In this document: positions 33,454-45,280 of the stretch, piece by piece
How the letters are laid out: every line of letters starts with the position of its first letter
Position numbering within the stretch: position 1 is the first letter of the stretch
NCBI GenBank assembly: GCA_014529385.2
Contig: CM043963.1
Span: forward strand, 64,035,469-64,099,468
Direction: 5' to 3'
Length of the DNA: 64,000 bases
Source: Adiantum capillus-veneris
Taxonomy: Eukaryota; Streptophyta; Polypodiopsida; Polypodiales; Pteridaceae
Program-made: the position numbers and the translations under genes
The notes under the pieces: generated by a model
The model's database searches: none
Told to the model about the DNA's origin: nothing
What the model saw: the letters and a program-made list of their open reading frames with translations, nothing else

Positions 33454-36400
33454 ATCTTGTAGCAACACTGCCATGAGAAACATGACACGTGAGTCCAGTC
33501 ACAATAGCATCTTCCAATAGCATCTTTCACGTAGCTAGACTGTATAGGGTCTCTACCCTTACACGTCTACCGTAAACCATCAAAATCACTTCATGATCCG
33601 ATTCCGAAACATAATCCGTAACCCAATTACATCACACGGGTGAGCACTCCACCCAACTCGGGGTGATGCACAACCAATCCTGCATAACCACCTTAGAACA
33701 TAACATGGCTACAAAAATTTCAGCAGCATTTTAGTAGCATAACCATATTAAAAAAAAAATCAAGGGCCACATCGGCTTCCACCATCAAAATCACAACTAT
33801 AATCCATGAGGGAATCTGAGCACTTAACCAAAAATCATATTCACACTGAAACAACTCCCACACTTGGAGTTTGACATATCCACTGCAGTCAATCGGAGTC
33901 TACACACATGGCCCTTAAGACATGAGCTTTTTATGCCTAAAATAAGTCCAACCAGTAACTAAACATGATATAAAAATCTAATTTTGACAACATATAATCA
34001 TGCAAAGTTGATGCATCATATCTGCACTTCACCCCTCTAGCACATAGAGCTAGTTTTGACCTAGAAAGGTGGAAAACAATCATACCCATGCATATAAGAC
34101 ATCCACATTCATTTATAAGGTTCCATACATCATGTGATGTCATTTCATCACCATAATCATGATCCAAAACAACTCTGATCATTAGGGCGACCATAAACCA
34201 TAACATTACATATATGCGAAAAACAACCTTTTGTCCTTTTTGAGAGTATACATAACATGCAAATGAAAGTGTTTGACCTCAAACTAGTGTATCAAGTTTA
34301 GCTCCATAATATAGACTAACCCTCCATCACATCACTTTACCCATATGATACTCATACAGCAAACGATAACATAGAAAGAAAACCACTTTATTCATATCTG
34401 CATGTGCGGTTCGGATTGACTAACCATATACTCTCACATAAGTTTATAGACATCTAATACTTGAAATCAACTCACCAAAATAAACCATAAATCATATATA
34501 AATAGCTCGGTTAACTCATGACATCATATGGTACTCTCCCTTGGTAGCACCCCTATACGCCTAGGCAAACCCGGTTATATCGAACGATTAATAACTCGCA
34601 TACCCAAGGCGATAACGGAGACCTAAATACATTATCATTCATTTTAATCAAGCTTTTCAATTGACTAAGTGGGTTTGCCCATTTGGTGAATCTATATAAT
34701 GGTTCTCCAAGGAGCCCAGGGTCCAAAATTTTGACTAAAGTATAGTGGACAACAAGCTGTTTTTTGACCATATCTTTTAATTCGTGCGTGATTTTGATAT
34801 GACACCCAAGAGAGAAAATTTTCTAAATGATGTGCTCTATCATTGGTTTAATGGGTTCGGCTGATTCATAACAGTTTGTGAGTTATAACCAAAATAATGC
34901 TCCTATCGCTTCTATGACGTGAATCGAAAAGTGCTTTTTATATACGCACGTGATCATAAACACATCGTGTGTAAAAATGAGCATGTTAAATATGATGAAA
35001 TAATCATGGGATAACTTTATACTCACTCGACAAATCCATACATACACTCATATATGAAAAAATAACCATCGAGAGGGTATCCACTCAACAAAACGACATA
35101 GAGAGAGAGATGATGATGGCTATGGAGTTTAGAGCTTCTCACCGTGCTTTAAAATTGATTAGGGGCTGTCGAAAGGATTCTTGCTTTCCTGCAAGAGAGC
35201 GATGATGAGAGCTACATAAAGTTTTTCACCACCTGAGCCTTCGGAGAGCGTGTACACCTTGAAACGAGAGAGGAGATAGTAAGCAAGTAGAGAGAAACTA
35301 TTCTTCTTCTTCTTCTTCTTCTTCTTCCCGTAAACAAGAGAGAAGAGCTTATGGAGATGGTGATGAAGAGCTTGCACCACTTCATATAGTAGGTACGTAT
35401 TGCCTTGCGGTAGTACACGCAACTGACCGCAATGAAAACTGAGCACTTCCTACCAATTTATAGGCACTGCAGCAAGACAGAATGATGCCACTAGTGTTAC
35501 CTCTTCTGTTTGGAATAGCTGCAAGCTTTTGGACACTTTGCTAAAAACATGGCAAAACTTTTGACAGTCAACTCTCCCACTTACCATTCAACTTTTACAG
35601 TGAGACTGACTAATTGAACAGTATCCGGGAAACTAATGAAATCGTAACTAGACTATGCCGCACCGTGATGTGCCGACATAATTATGACTTTCTCGTATTG
35701 CCCCGGCATATTTACAGTACTGTCTTTTATAAAAATAATTCTTATAAAAATCTTTTTTTTTTCGGGTGGTCATTTTTAAATTCGACAGAGACTAAAATCA
35801 ATATTTTAATGTTTAGGTCATATAAAAAGCACATTGCTTTCCAAAAACATCGAAAAGCACAAAGAGCTAAAAATAGCGTAAAAAGCAAAAAAAAATCTAA
35901 AATTGAACTCCGGGTTTCCCTTGTCTACCGGAATAAGAAAGCGGACTCGCCTTTCACTAAAAAGCACGCAAAATAATGAAAAGCTAAAAATAACGTGAAA
36001 AGTACTCAAAAAGCCGATTTTTACAAAATTGAACCATATCTTCTCCGAAACTTGTAGGTTAAGGATCCGTTCTTGTTTCTTGAAAAAAAAACCTAAAAGC
36101 ATAAAAAACATGAAAAGCCTAAAAATAGAGGATTTTTTAAAAATTGAACCAAACATCCGTCTGACCTACTAGAGCATGGAAACGACCTTGCTTCTTACTT
36201 TAGAACCTTACAATATTGTCACTCAAGCATCTTAAATCAAAATTTGACAAAATAGACATTGGAATCTATTTTTCTTATTTTTAAAAGAGACCCAAACTTT
36301 GGGAATCGTGGCAAAACATTGAAAAAAAAAGCCAAAAAAAGGACCCGTTTTTTTCACACAGTTGATATTCAAAAATATTGTGCAAGAGTAAGATTAATGG

Positions 36401-37170
36401 TGAGATCCATATTCCAGAAATATGTCAACTTTTTTTTCAGCTCATAAGACAACTTTGTGGATATATAGCACCTAGAAATTCATTTTCATACTCTTCAAAT
36501 AATTCAAGCAAAATGGTCTTTTAGCAGGACACAAAAGTGTCCAAGGACATAAAAGTATCATGTTACCAGTCTAGTGTTAAACCATCGAGTATCTCTTTAT
36601 CTCATGTAGCTACACATCTGGCACGTACTGGTGTCAAAAAGCCACTTCTAAAGCTTCAAAATTGGCCTTTTCTTCAAGCATTTACATGAACCAACATCAA
36701 AAAAATTCATACTGGCCTTCTTCTCTTGTCAGCGTGTTCTCCATCACGAACAAACCATAGTCTTGGAGCCAAGTTTTTGGATCTTCCACCCCAGGAAAAT
36801 GGGAGAATAGGACCATACCATTTCTTTCCAGACCTACTCTTTAAATCTCATACCTTTGACCTCCGTAAAACTGTCACTTTGACTAAAAAGGAGCATCAAT
36901 GCGCTCCTCAATGGGGGACACCATAAGATGGAGAGGGAGAATGGGGATGTTGGAGCCCCATTGGTCCAACTGTTGTAATGAGCCCATTTGTAAAGCATAT
37001 CAAATTTCATTTTTTATGTCAAAGGCGTCTTATCAGTTTGATCCATTCGTCTGGATTATGTAAATATTAGTCAGTTAGTCAGGACACAGATTTATTCCCA
37101 CTTTTGTAATCATGAGCAAGAGAACCTCATATACATTTTTTGAGCTAAGGTCACTAAAGTATAAAAGTCA
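33454..37170 (+). repeat. Segmental duplication, copy 1 (3.7 kb)
   Basis: The sequence from ATCTTGTAGCAAC to TATAAAAGTCA is repeated at 40794-44512 in the same orientation, with roughly one mismatch per hundred bases by eye. It includes a CTT microsatellite (35301-35327). Its last 223 bp (36948-37170) are the first part of an E8 LTR, preceded by the same GGGGA as the real E8. It contains no gene that I can support; its short minus-strand frames occur in both copies only because the DNA is duplicated. Confidence 0.95.
36948..37170 (+). repeat. Truncated E8 LTR fragment
   Basis: It begins TGTTGGAGCC and ends three bases past the TATA-like element TATAAAAG (37160-37167). It aligns with 44290-44512 and 60875-61097. 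The rest of the LTR is absent. Confidence 0.93.
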
Positions 37171-37257
37171 TATAACAAAATAAGCCAAGCGTGCGAAACT
37201 TTCTAAGGAAATAGAGCGAAAAGATAAGGGAAGAGGGAAAAGTTCACAAATTGATTA

Positions 37258-37331
37258 AAGAGATTGCATTTGACATGGCCAACGCGTTTCGACCATTATA
37301 GGTCTCATCAGGGCAAACAATACAATCTCTT
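37258..37331 (-). ncRNA. Hammerhead ribozyme, short stem III, type-I-like
   Basis: On the minus strand the conserved hammerhead core is complete. CUGAUGA (complement of 37305-37311) is followed at once by stem II, GACC/GGUC with loop UAUAAU (37291-37304). GAAA comes next, then the self-complementary ACGCGU as a minimal stem III, a U at the predicted cleavage position (37281), and GGC, which pairs with the GCC just before CUGAUGA in stem I. Stem I is closed by a 9-bp helix, AAGAGAUUG with CAAUCUCUU (37323-37331 with 37258-37266). Hammerheads with such short stem III occur in retroelements, notably Penelope-like elements, and may act as dimers. No partner RT is visible nearby. Confidence 0.88.
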
Positions 37332-37356
37332 GGTAGGTTTATATAGAATGGGGCAA

Positions 37357-37393
<37 letters not shown>
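37332..37393 (+). repeat. 37-base G run beside a TATA-like sequence
   Basis: G residues fill 37357-37393 without interruption. Between the G run and the ribozyme the minus strand reads TATATAAA (37339-37346), a plausible TATA box upstream of the hammerhead. Confidence 0.9.
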
Positions 37394-38015
37394 CTTTGGA
37401 ATTAACCATGGGTAGGTAGAGTGCGGAAAAATATGTAAGGACTTTAGCTCTTGAGGGTTGCTTTCAAGAAAATAATACCATGGGTTTCACAGTTCCATCA
37501 GTTTTCAAGGTAAAGAAAGTGACTACTACCAACTTTCAAGTGTGAGGTACCATAAATTGAAAGTGAAAGTGAAAGTTTGTAGTTTTTCAAGGTTTAGGAG
37601 GGTGAGTGCTACCAATTTTTTAAGGGGGGCTCTTTTAAGGTTCTAAAATTGAGGGGAAAAAAATTGGGTTTAAATACTTGGGGGAAGAAATAGATCCTTG
37701 GGTTTAAGAATGAACAAACCCAAGGTTTCAACAAGCTTGAAATAATGGGGGTTGGTGTGCTTGAGAACTATACTAAAAAATGTAGGCATGATTGGGACCT
37801 CAAAGGCTCAGTGTAATTGGAAGGGGGTTATATCAGGGGTTGTTTTGGATTGGTCTGAGTTACAAGCTGCAGATTAGTTGCAATAGGAAATTCCAATATT
37901 ATGGATAGAAAATCCAACAATAATGGGATCCTAAAGATGAGGAATCTTGCAAACGATGTTGACTATAGATAGTTTCCTCATTACTAAATTGGCTTCGATA
38001 TGGTGCGCACGCATG

Positions 38016-38064
<49 letters not shown>

Positions 38065-38455
38065 CAAGTTATCACCAAGTTTTGTAGGGTTCTGAAGGAG
38101 CTCTAGGTATCTCAATCTTGAATTTGGTTATATGGAGGAAATTAAAGGGTTAAGTGAATGATGTAGAGCCAAATCTCAAAGCATTGGGTTTGAGCAGCTT
38201 TGTGAAATGAGCAAGGAAAAGTTTAGGGTTTGAGACAAGGTTCAACAAGAGGAGTAGGTTGTACAACAAGAGGAGTAGGTTCTACAACAATGTTTCAAAG
38301 GCGATATTAAAGGCAATCGGATGGAATTCATTAATGTATGATATGGGATACATTGGCGTCTTGGAAAAGAATCTTGAAATTAGATTGAGGCAACTAGGTG
38401 CAATGGATAGTATCAAACCTAGTGTCGGCAAAAGGTGGTTGAAGATGACTTAGTT
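37394..38455 (+). repeat. Unassigned sequence with a (GA)n array
   Basis: A (GA)n array lies at about 38018-38061. No coding motif was found; the short open frame at 38259-38453 has no family signature. Confidence 0.6.
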
Positions 38456-39790
38456 TGGGCCAACAACAAGATTTGGGCTACACATCATTACTCGAGCATT
38501 GTAGGGGACAAGTGATAACTTCATAAGAGAGGAGGAGAGTGTGGTCTCAAGGTTGAAGAACAATAGCTGCACTGGGCCAACAAGAATATTTGGGCTACAC
38601 ATCATTACTCAAGGAGACAAGTGATAACTAAATAAGAGAGGAAGGGAGTGTGTTCTCAAGGTTTAGCAATATCAGATGCACGTGGTTTCTACTGCAATGT
38701 TGGAGAAGAGGAGCGGACAAGAGTTCTTCATAGTCCTTTTAACATTGGGATCAAACTGGCGCTAGGGTTGGGGTGTTGTACCTCATTGAAAAAAATCCTA
38801 ATCAAGAATCACATCTTGTGCGCATGCGAGGGGTGCCAATTTAAGGGCAGGGAGATGACTAATCATGCTTAAGTGGTTAGAGCCAAGTTTTAGGAAACAA
38901 GAGCGATTATAGTGGGTGGGGTTATGCACCATGAAAATACTGTGTGGAAATGGTGAAGGCCATGTAGCCCTATCTCGTGTTTAAGCCATTTATAATGGGA
39001 AACCCAAGCAATGATAGTGAGTGGGGTTATGTACCATGTAATCCTTCTATATAAACAAAGGCAAATGTGAAAGCCACCATGGCTGTTACCCGAGATTAGG
39101 TTCGACATGTTCAATTGAGCTTTGGATTTGATAGGTGATCTGAGAAAATGTGACAAAGGAGCATGGGGGGGTGTAGAATCAAAGTAGTAGGGAATGGAAA
39201 AATGTATCAAAGGAGCATGGGGGGGTGTAGAATCAAAGTAGTAGGGAAGGGAAAAATGTATCAAGGCTATGACAAAGACATTAGTAGCAACGGTTGCAAC
39301 ATTGTCAAACTAGATAATGGAACGGGGCAAAGAAGATTGGCACTAAGGGACTATGTATGGCAAAAGGGCATAGGCATGGTTTTTTGGAGATACCATGGTA
39401 TACTAATGAAGCCCTCGCAACATTTATTGATAAAATAATGGGCACTTGATGGCTCTGGGATAAGGAAGCTGAAGGTGTTGAATGGCCACATAAAAGGCAC
39501 ATGGTGCACAAGGCTTTGAGGAGACTAGCTTCATGATTGCAAGGTTGCTTGGTGGTGGCTATGAGATATGAGGCCTGCATTGGTTTGAAGGCTACGATCG
39601 ATGAAGATTTGGGCTGCCAAGGTTGAGCCATTGAGCAACAGGTAGGCAATACCAATGGTCAAGATGTAAGCGAGGGTCGTTGATGCTAAAGGAGGTGTCA
39701 AGAGATGTATTAGTGTGGGTTGTTGATGCTAAAGGAGGTGTTAATAGATGTAGTAATAGTGGGTTGTTGATGCTAAAGGAGCTTTCAAAC
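38456..39790 (+). repeat. Cluster of short tandem duplications
   Basis: Three local duplications are visible. A 118-bp unit starts GGGCCAACAA at 38456 and 38574. A 54-bp unit starts CAAAGGAGCATGG at 39154 and 39208. A 43- to 44-bp unit starts GGGT(C/T)GTTGATGC at 39674, 39717 and 39761. A looser repeat of GTGGGGTTATG-x-ACCATG occurs near 38917 and 39022. Nothing here looks like a gene. Confidence 0.85.
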
Positions 39791-40300
39791 TAGGAGCATG
39801 TATTAATTTATTAAAAGCTTGTCGATCATGGTATGGGCCACCATGGAATTCACACCAGCTATGAATGAGTAGAATTGGCACAGGACTAGTAGTATGTGAG
39901 ACTTAGTGGTAGCATGCTAGGGTAGGATAAGCAAGCTTGGGGTAAAGTTTGGAAAATGCAAGAGGTAGGGCTGCTAGCCTGTCTTCAAAGGCTTGGCGGG
40001 GTACAATATTAGGAGGAGCCTCAGCCGTTTGCAAGTGAGAAAGAACCGTCTCGACCATTCAACATTCCAAACAATCTACCAACATTTAGAACTAGCTACT
40101 TTAGTTTTCTACATTAATAGCGCCCATGCGTGCATTGCTTAAAAGGACAAACAAAATGTTTGCTGCTAGATGAGCCTTGAACTAGGTCACCAAGGGGCTA
40201 TCCTCACTGAAGGCAGTTGCTGGGTTCCATAACCTGCCTGTTCTGTGATGAAAGCATTGGCAGTGGTAGTGCAAGGAGCACAAGGAGGGGAGAACTAGGA

Positions 40301-40785
40301 AAAGCATATAAAATTGTTGAACGCCAGTAGAGGGCGACACCAAAGGGTGATCAGGAGGATGGTATGCATTGGAGTGTGCCGACTGAGTGTGTTTACTTTG
40401 ACAAAGCATATAAAGTTTTTGAAGGCCAGTAGAGGGCAACACCAAAGGGTGGGCAGGAGGATGGTATGCATTGGAGTGTGCCGACTGAGTGTGTTTACTT
40501 TGACAAAGCATATAAAGTTTTTGAAGGCCAGTAGAGGGCAACACCAAAGGGTGGGCAGGAGGATGGTATGCATTGGAGTGTGCCGACTGAGTGTGTCTAC
40601 TTTGACAAAGGTAGGGGGGTACAGGTATTGGTTCTGTTTACTTTGAGAAAGCATATAAAACTGTTGAAGGCCAATAGAGGGCGACACCAAAGGGTGGGCA
40701 GGAGGATGGTAAGCATTGGAGTGTGCCGATTGAGTGTGTCTATTTTGACAAAGGTAGGGGGGTACAGGTATTGGTTCTGTTTGGG
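40301..40785 (+). repeat. Four-copy tandem repeat (102-143 bp units)
   Basis: Units start AAAGCATATAAA at 40301, 40403, 40505 and 40648. The third is lengthened by about 41 bp (GGTAGGGGGGTACAGG...), and that insert recurs at the end of the fourth. The overlapping frames on both strands are products of the repetition. The array ends eight bases before segmental duplication copy 2. Confidence 0.95.
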
Positions 40786-40793
40786 GTAAAACT

Positions 40794-43700
40794 ATCTTGT
40801 AGCAACATTGCCATGAGAAACATGACACGTGAGTCCAGTCACAATAGCATCTTCCAATAGCATCTTTCAAGCAGCTAGACTGTACAGGGTCTCTACCCTT
40901 ACACGTCTACCGTAAACCATCCAAATCACTTCATGATCCGATTCCGAAACATAATCCGTAACCCAATTACAAGACACGGGTAAGCACTCCACCCAACTCG
41001 GGGTGATGCACAACCAATCCTGCATAACCACCTTAGAACACAACATGGCTACAAAAATTTCAGCAGCATTTTAGTAGCATAACCATATTAAAAAAAAAAT
41101 CAAGGGCCACATCGGCTTCCACCATCAAAATCACAACTATAATCCATGAGGGAATCTGAGCACTTAACCAAAAATCATATTCACACTGAAACAACTCCCA
41201 CACTTGGAGTTTGACATATCCACTGCAGTCAATCGGAGTCTACACACATGGCCCTTAAGACATGAGCTTTTTATGCCTAAAATAAGTCCAACCAGCAACT
41301 AAACATGATATAAAAATCTAATTTTGACAACATATAATCATGCAAAGTTGATGCATCATATCTGCACTTCACCCCTCTAGCACATAGAGCTAGTTTTGAC
41401 CTAGAAAGGTGGAAAACAATCATACCCATGCATATAAGACATCCACATTCATTTATAAGGTTCCATACATCATGTGATGTCATTTCATCACCATAATCAT
41501 GATCCAAAACAACTCTGATCATTAGGGCGACCATAAACCATAACATTACATATATGCGAAAAACAACCTTTTGTCCTTTTTGAGAGTATACATAACATGC
41601 AAATGAAAGTGTTTGACCTCAAACTAGTGTATCAAGTTTAGCTCCATAATATAGACTAACCCTCCATCACATCACTTTACCCATATGATACTCATACAGC
41701 AAACGATAACATAGAAAGAAAACCACTTTATTCATATCTGCATGTGCGGTTCGGATTGACTAACCATATACTCTCACATAAGTTTATAGACATCTAATAC
41801 TTGAAATCAACTCACCAAAATAAACCATAAATCATATATAAATAGCTCGGTTAACTCATGACATCATATGGTACTCTCCCTTGGTAGCACCCCTATACGC
41901 CTAGGCAAACCCGGTTATATCGAACGATTAATAACTCGCATACCCAAGGCGATAACGGAGACCTAAATACATTATCATTCATTTTAATCAAGCTTTTCAA
42001 TTGACTAAGTGGGTTTGCCCATTTGGTGAATCTATATAATGGTTCTCCAAGGAGCCCAGGGTCCAAAATTTTGACTAAAGTATAGTGGACAACAAGCTGT
42101 TTTTTGACCATATCTTTTAATTCGTGCGTGATTTTGATATGACACCCAAGAGAGAAAATTTTCTAAATGATGTGCTCTATCATTGGTTTAATGGGTTCGG
42201 CTGATTCATAACAGTTTGTGAGTTATAACCAAAATAATGCTCCTATCGCTTCTATGAGGTGAATCGAAAAGTGCTTTTTATATACGCACGTGATCATAAA
42301 CACATCGTGTGTAAAAATGAGCATGTTAAATATGATGAAATAATCATGGGATAACTTTATACTCACTCGACAAATCCATACATACACTCATATATGAAAA
42401 AATAACCATCGAGAGGGTATCCACTCAACAAAACGACATAGAGAGAGAGATGATGATGGCTATGGAGTTTAGAGCTTCTCACCGTGCTTTAGAATTGATT
42501 AGGGGCTGTCGAAAGGATTCTTGCTTTCCCGCAAGAGAGCGATGATGAGAGCTACATAAAGTTTTTCACCACCTGAGCCTTCGGAGAGCGTGTACACCTT
42601 GAAACGAGAGAGGAGATAGTAAGCAAGCAGAGAGAAACTATTCTTCTTCTTCTTCTTCTTCTTCTTCCCGTAAAAAAGAGAGAAGAGCTTATGGAGATGG
42701 TGATGAAGAGCTTGCACCACTTCATATAGTAGGTACGTATTGCCTTGCGGTAGTACAGGCAACTGACGGCAATGAAAACTGAGCACTTCCTACCAATTTA
42801 TAGGCACTGCAGCCAGACAGAATGATGCCACTAGTGTTACCTCTTCTGTTTGGAATAGCCGCAAGCTTTTGGACACTTTGCTAAAAACATGGCACAACTT
42901 TTGACAGTCAACTCTCCCACTTACCATTCAACTTTTACAGTGAGACTGACTAATTGAACAGTATCCGGGAAACTAATGAAATCGTAACTAGACTATGCCG
43001 CACCGTGATGTGCCGACATAATTATGACTTTCTCGTATTGCCCCGACATATTTACAGTACTGTCTTTTATAAAAATAATTCTTGTAAAAATCTCATTTTT
43101 TTTTCGGGTGGTCATTTTTAAATTCGACAGAGACTAAAATCAATATTTTAATGTTTAGGTCATATAAAAAGCACATTGCTTTCCAAAAACATCGAAAAGC
43201 ACAAAGAGCTAAAAATAGCGTAAAAAGCAAAAAAAAATCTAAAATTGAACTACGGGTTTCCCTTGTCTACCGGAATAAGAAAGCGGACTCGCCGTTCACT
43301 AAAAAGCATGCAAAATAATGAAAAGCTAAAAATAACGTGAAAAGTACTCAAAAAACCGATTTTTACAAAATTGAACCGTATCTTCTCCGAAACTTGTAGG
43401 TTAAGGATCCATTCTTGTTTTTTGAAAAAAAAAACCTAAAAGCATAAAAAACATAAAAAGCCTAAAAATAGAGGATTTTTTAAAACTTGAACCAAACATC
43501 CGTCTGACCTACTAGAGCATGGAAACGACCTTGCTTCTTACTTTAGAACCTTACAATAATGTCACTCAAGCATCTTAAATCAAAATTTGACAAAATAGAC
43601 ATTGGAATCTATTTTTCTTATTTTTAAAAGAGACCCAAACTTTGGGAATCGTGGCAAAACATTGAAAAAAAAAGCCAAAAAAAGGACCCGTTTTTTCAAA

Positions 43701-44512
43701 CAGTTTATGTTCAAAAATATTGTGCAAGAGTAAGATTAATGGTGAGATCCATATTCCAAAAAAATGTCAACTTTTTTTTCAGCTCATAAGACAACTTTGT
43801 GGATATATAGCACCTAGAAATTCATTTTCATACTCTTCAAATAATTCAAGCAAAATGGTCTTTTAGTAGGACACAAAAGTGTCCAAGGACATAAAAGTAT
43901 CATGTTACCAGTCTAGTGTTAAACCATCGAGTATCTCTTTATCTCATGTAGCTACACATCTGGCACGTACTGGTGTCAAAAAGCCACTTCTAAAGCTTCA
44001 AAATTGGCCTTTTCTTCAAGCATTTACATGAACCAACATCAAAAAAATTCATCTTGGCCTTCTTCTCTTGTCAGCCTGTTCTCCATCACGAACAAACCAT
44101 AGTCTTGGAGCCAGGTTTTTGGATCTTCCACCCCAGGAAAATGGGAGAATAGGACCATACCATTTCTTTCCAGACCTACTCTTTAAATCTCATACCTTTG
44201 ACCTCCGTAAAACTGTCACTTTGACTAAAAAGGAGCATCAGTGCGCTCCTCAATGGGGGACACCATAAGATGGAGAGGGAGAATGGGGATGTTGGAGCCC
44301 CATTGGTCCAACTGTTGTAATGAGCCCATTTGTAAAGCATATCAAATTTCATTGTTTATGTCAAAGGAGTTTTATCAGTTTGATCCATTCGTCTAGATTA
44401 TGTAAATATTAGTCAGTTAGTCAGGACTCATATTTATTCCCACTTTTGTAATCATGAGCAAGAGAACCTCATGTACATTTTTTGAGCTAAGGTCACTAAA
44501 GTATAAAAGTCA
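40794..44512 (+). repeat. Segmental duplication, copy 2
   Basis: Direct copy of 33454-37170. It differs in keeping the complete E8 5' LTR at its right end, which continues past 44512 into the full element. CTT microsatellite at 42641-42667. Confidence 0.95.
44285..44289 (+). other. Target-site duplication GGGGA, left copy (E8)
   Basis: GGGGA precedes the E8 5' LTR and recurs at 61842-61846 after the 3' LTR. Confidence 0.88.
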
Positions 44513-44564
44513 CCTTAGAACCATTTTCTGAATAACATTTGAATTAATCTTGTGTCGTACGAGT

Positions 44565-44641
<77 letters not shown>

Positions 44642-45258
44642 TTATCCTCTTCGCTACGCGCTTCTCCCTCACCGGATTCACGACGCGACCACACGACCAC
44701 GATAGTCTCTCCGAGAGCTATGCGCCCACGCCACGCATTCGCCGTTTCGAGTTGATCGCGATCGATTCTTCCTCGAGCTTGTTTTGCTTGTAAGTAGCAC
44801 AAACGGTGTGTGTTTTCAATAATCAAGTGCTTCATGGAATGAGAAAGAGATTAGCTACACATAGATACTGATAAACTTAAGTTTCGCCCACTTTTGAATT
44901 ATGACCTATTGGTCTATCGCAACAGCATTCGAGATAGCTAGGGTTCAAATCTGGTGAGATTAGACTTATAGATAAGTATGTCCTAGTGAGAGGATGGTGC
45001 CTAGTAAGTTTGATGCGATTTTGAGTTCATTGGACGTGTAAACTGTGTTGTGAGAGTTAAGGGATAGGGTGGGTTGCATTCTACCAGGGTTAGTGATTGA
45101 TGCATCATAAAAGTGCGTATGTGTAGATTGGTCTCAGCCTGACAAGCTAACGAGATTGCCTACGTGCACCTACGGGTTAGTCGTGTCATCGGATGATAAG
45201 TATGTTGTCCGTGTCGTGATCGTGAGTATGAACAGGGGAGTAGTTAAGCCCTAAAACA
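44290..45258 (+). repeat. E8 5' LTR with TATA box and (GA)n
   Basis: It runs TGTTGGAGCC...CTAAAACA (969 bp). TATAAAAG at 44502-44509 is a good core promoter element. A GA array of about 74 bp (44566-44639) begins some 57 bp downstream of it and would be transcribed. GATCGCGATC occurs at about 44757 and GTCTATCGC at about 44912. Confidence 0.95.
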
Positions 45259-45280
45259 TTGGCACCGTTGCCGGGGACAC
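45259..45280 (+). promoter_or_regulatory. E8 primer-binding site, tRNA-Asp type
   Basis: TTGGCACCGTTGCCGGGGA follows directly on the LTR. It differs by one base from the TGGCGCCGTTGCCGGGGA site described for Athila/Tat-group elements. Confidence 0.88.

Noticed and set aside
40316-40700. Four copies of CCAGTAGAGGGCGAC or close variants, which fit the animal CTCF consensus
   Set aside because: Plants have no CTCF; the copies arise from the 102-bp tandem repeat.
40301-40785. Possible CRISPR-like array
   Set aside because: Units are contiguous tandem repeats without unique spacers, and the context is plant nuclear.
40295-40870. 191-codon minus-strand frame and 110-codon plus-strand frame
   Set aside because: Both span the tandem repeat and show repeated peptide blocks only because the DNA unit is a multiple of three.
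41277-41546. 89-codon minus-strand frame conserved between 33937-34206 and 41277-41546
   Set aside because: Identity follows from the segmental duplication; no motif and no codon-position bias in the few differences.
33458-44512. The two 3.7-kb copies as LTRs of one large element (they could be read as TG...CA)
   Set aside because: No primer-binding site or polypurine tract adjoins the inner ends on either strand, no target duplication flanks the pair, and the right 223 bp of each copy is the start of an E8 LTR.
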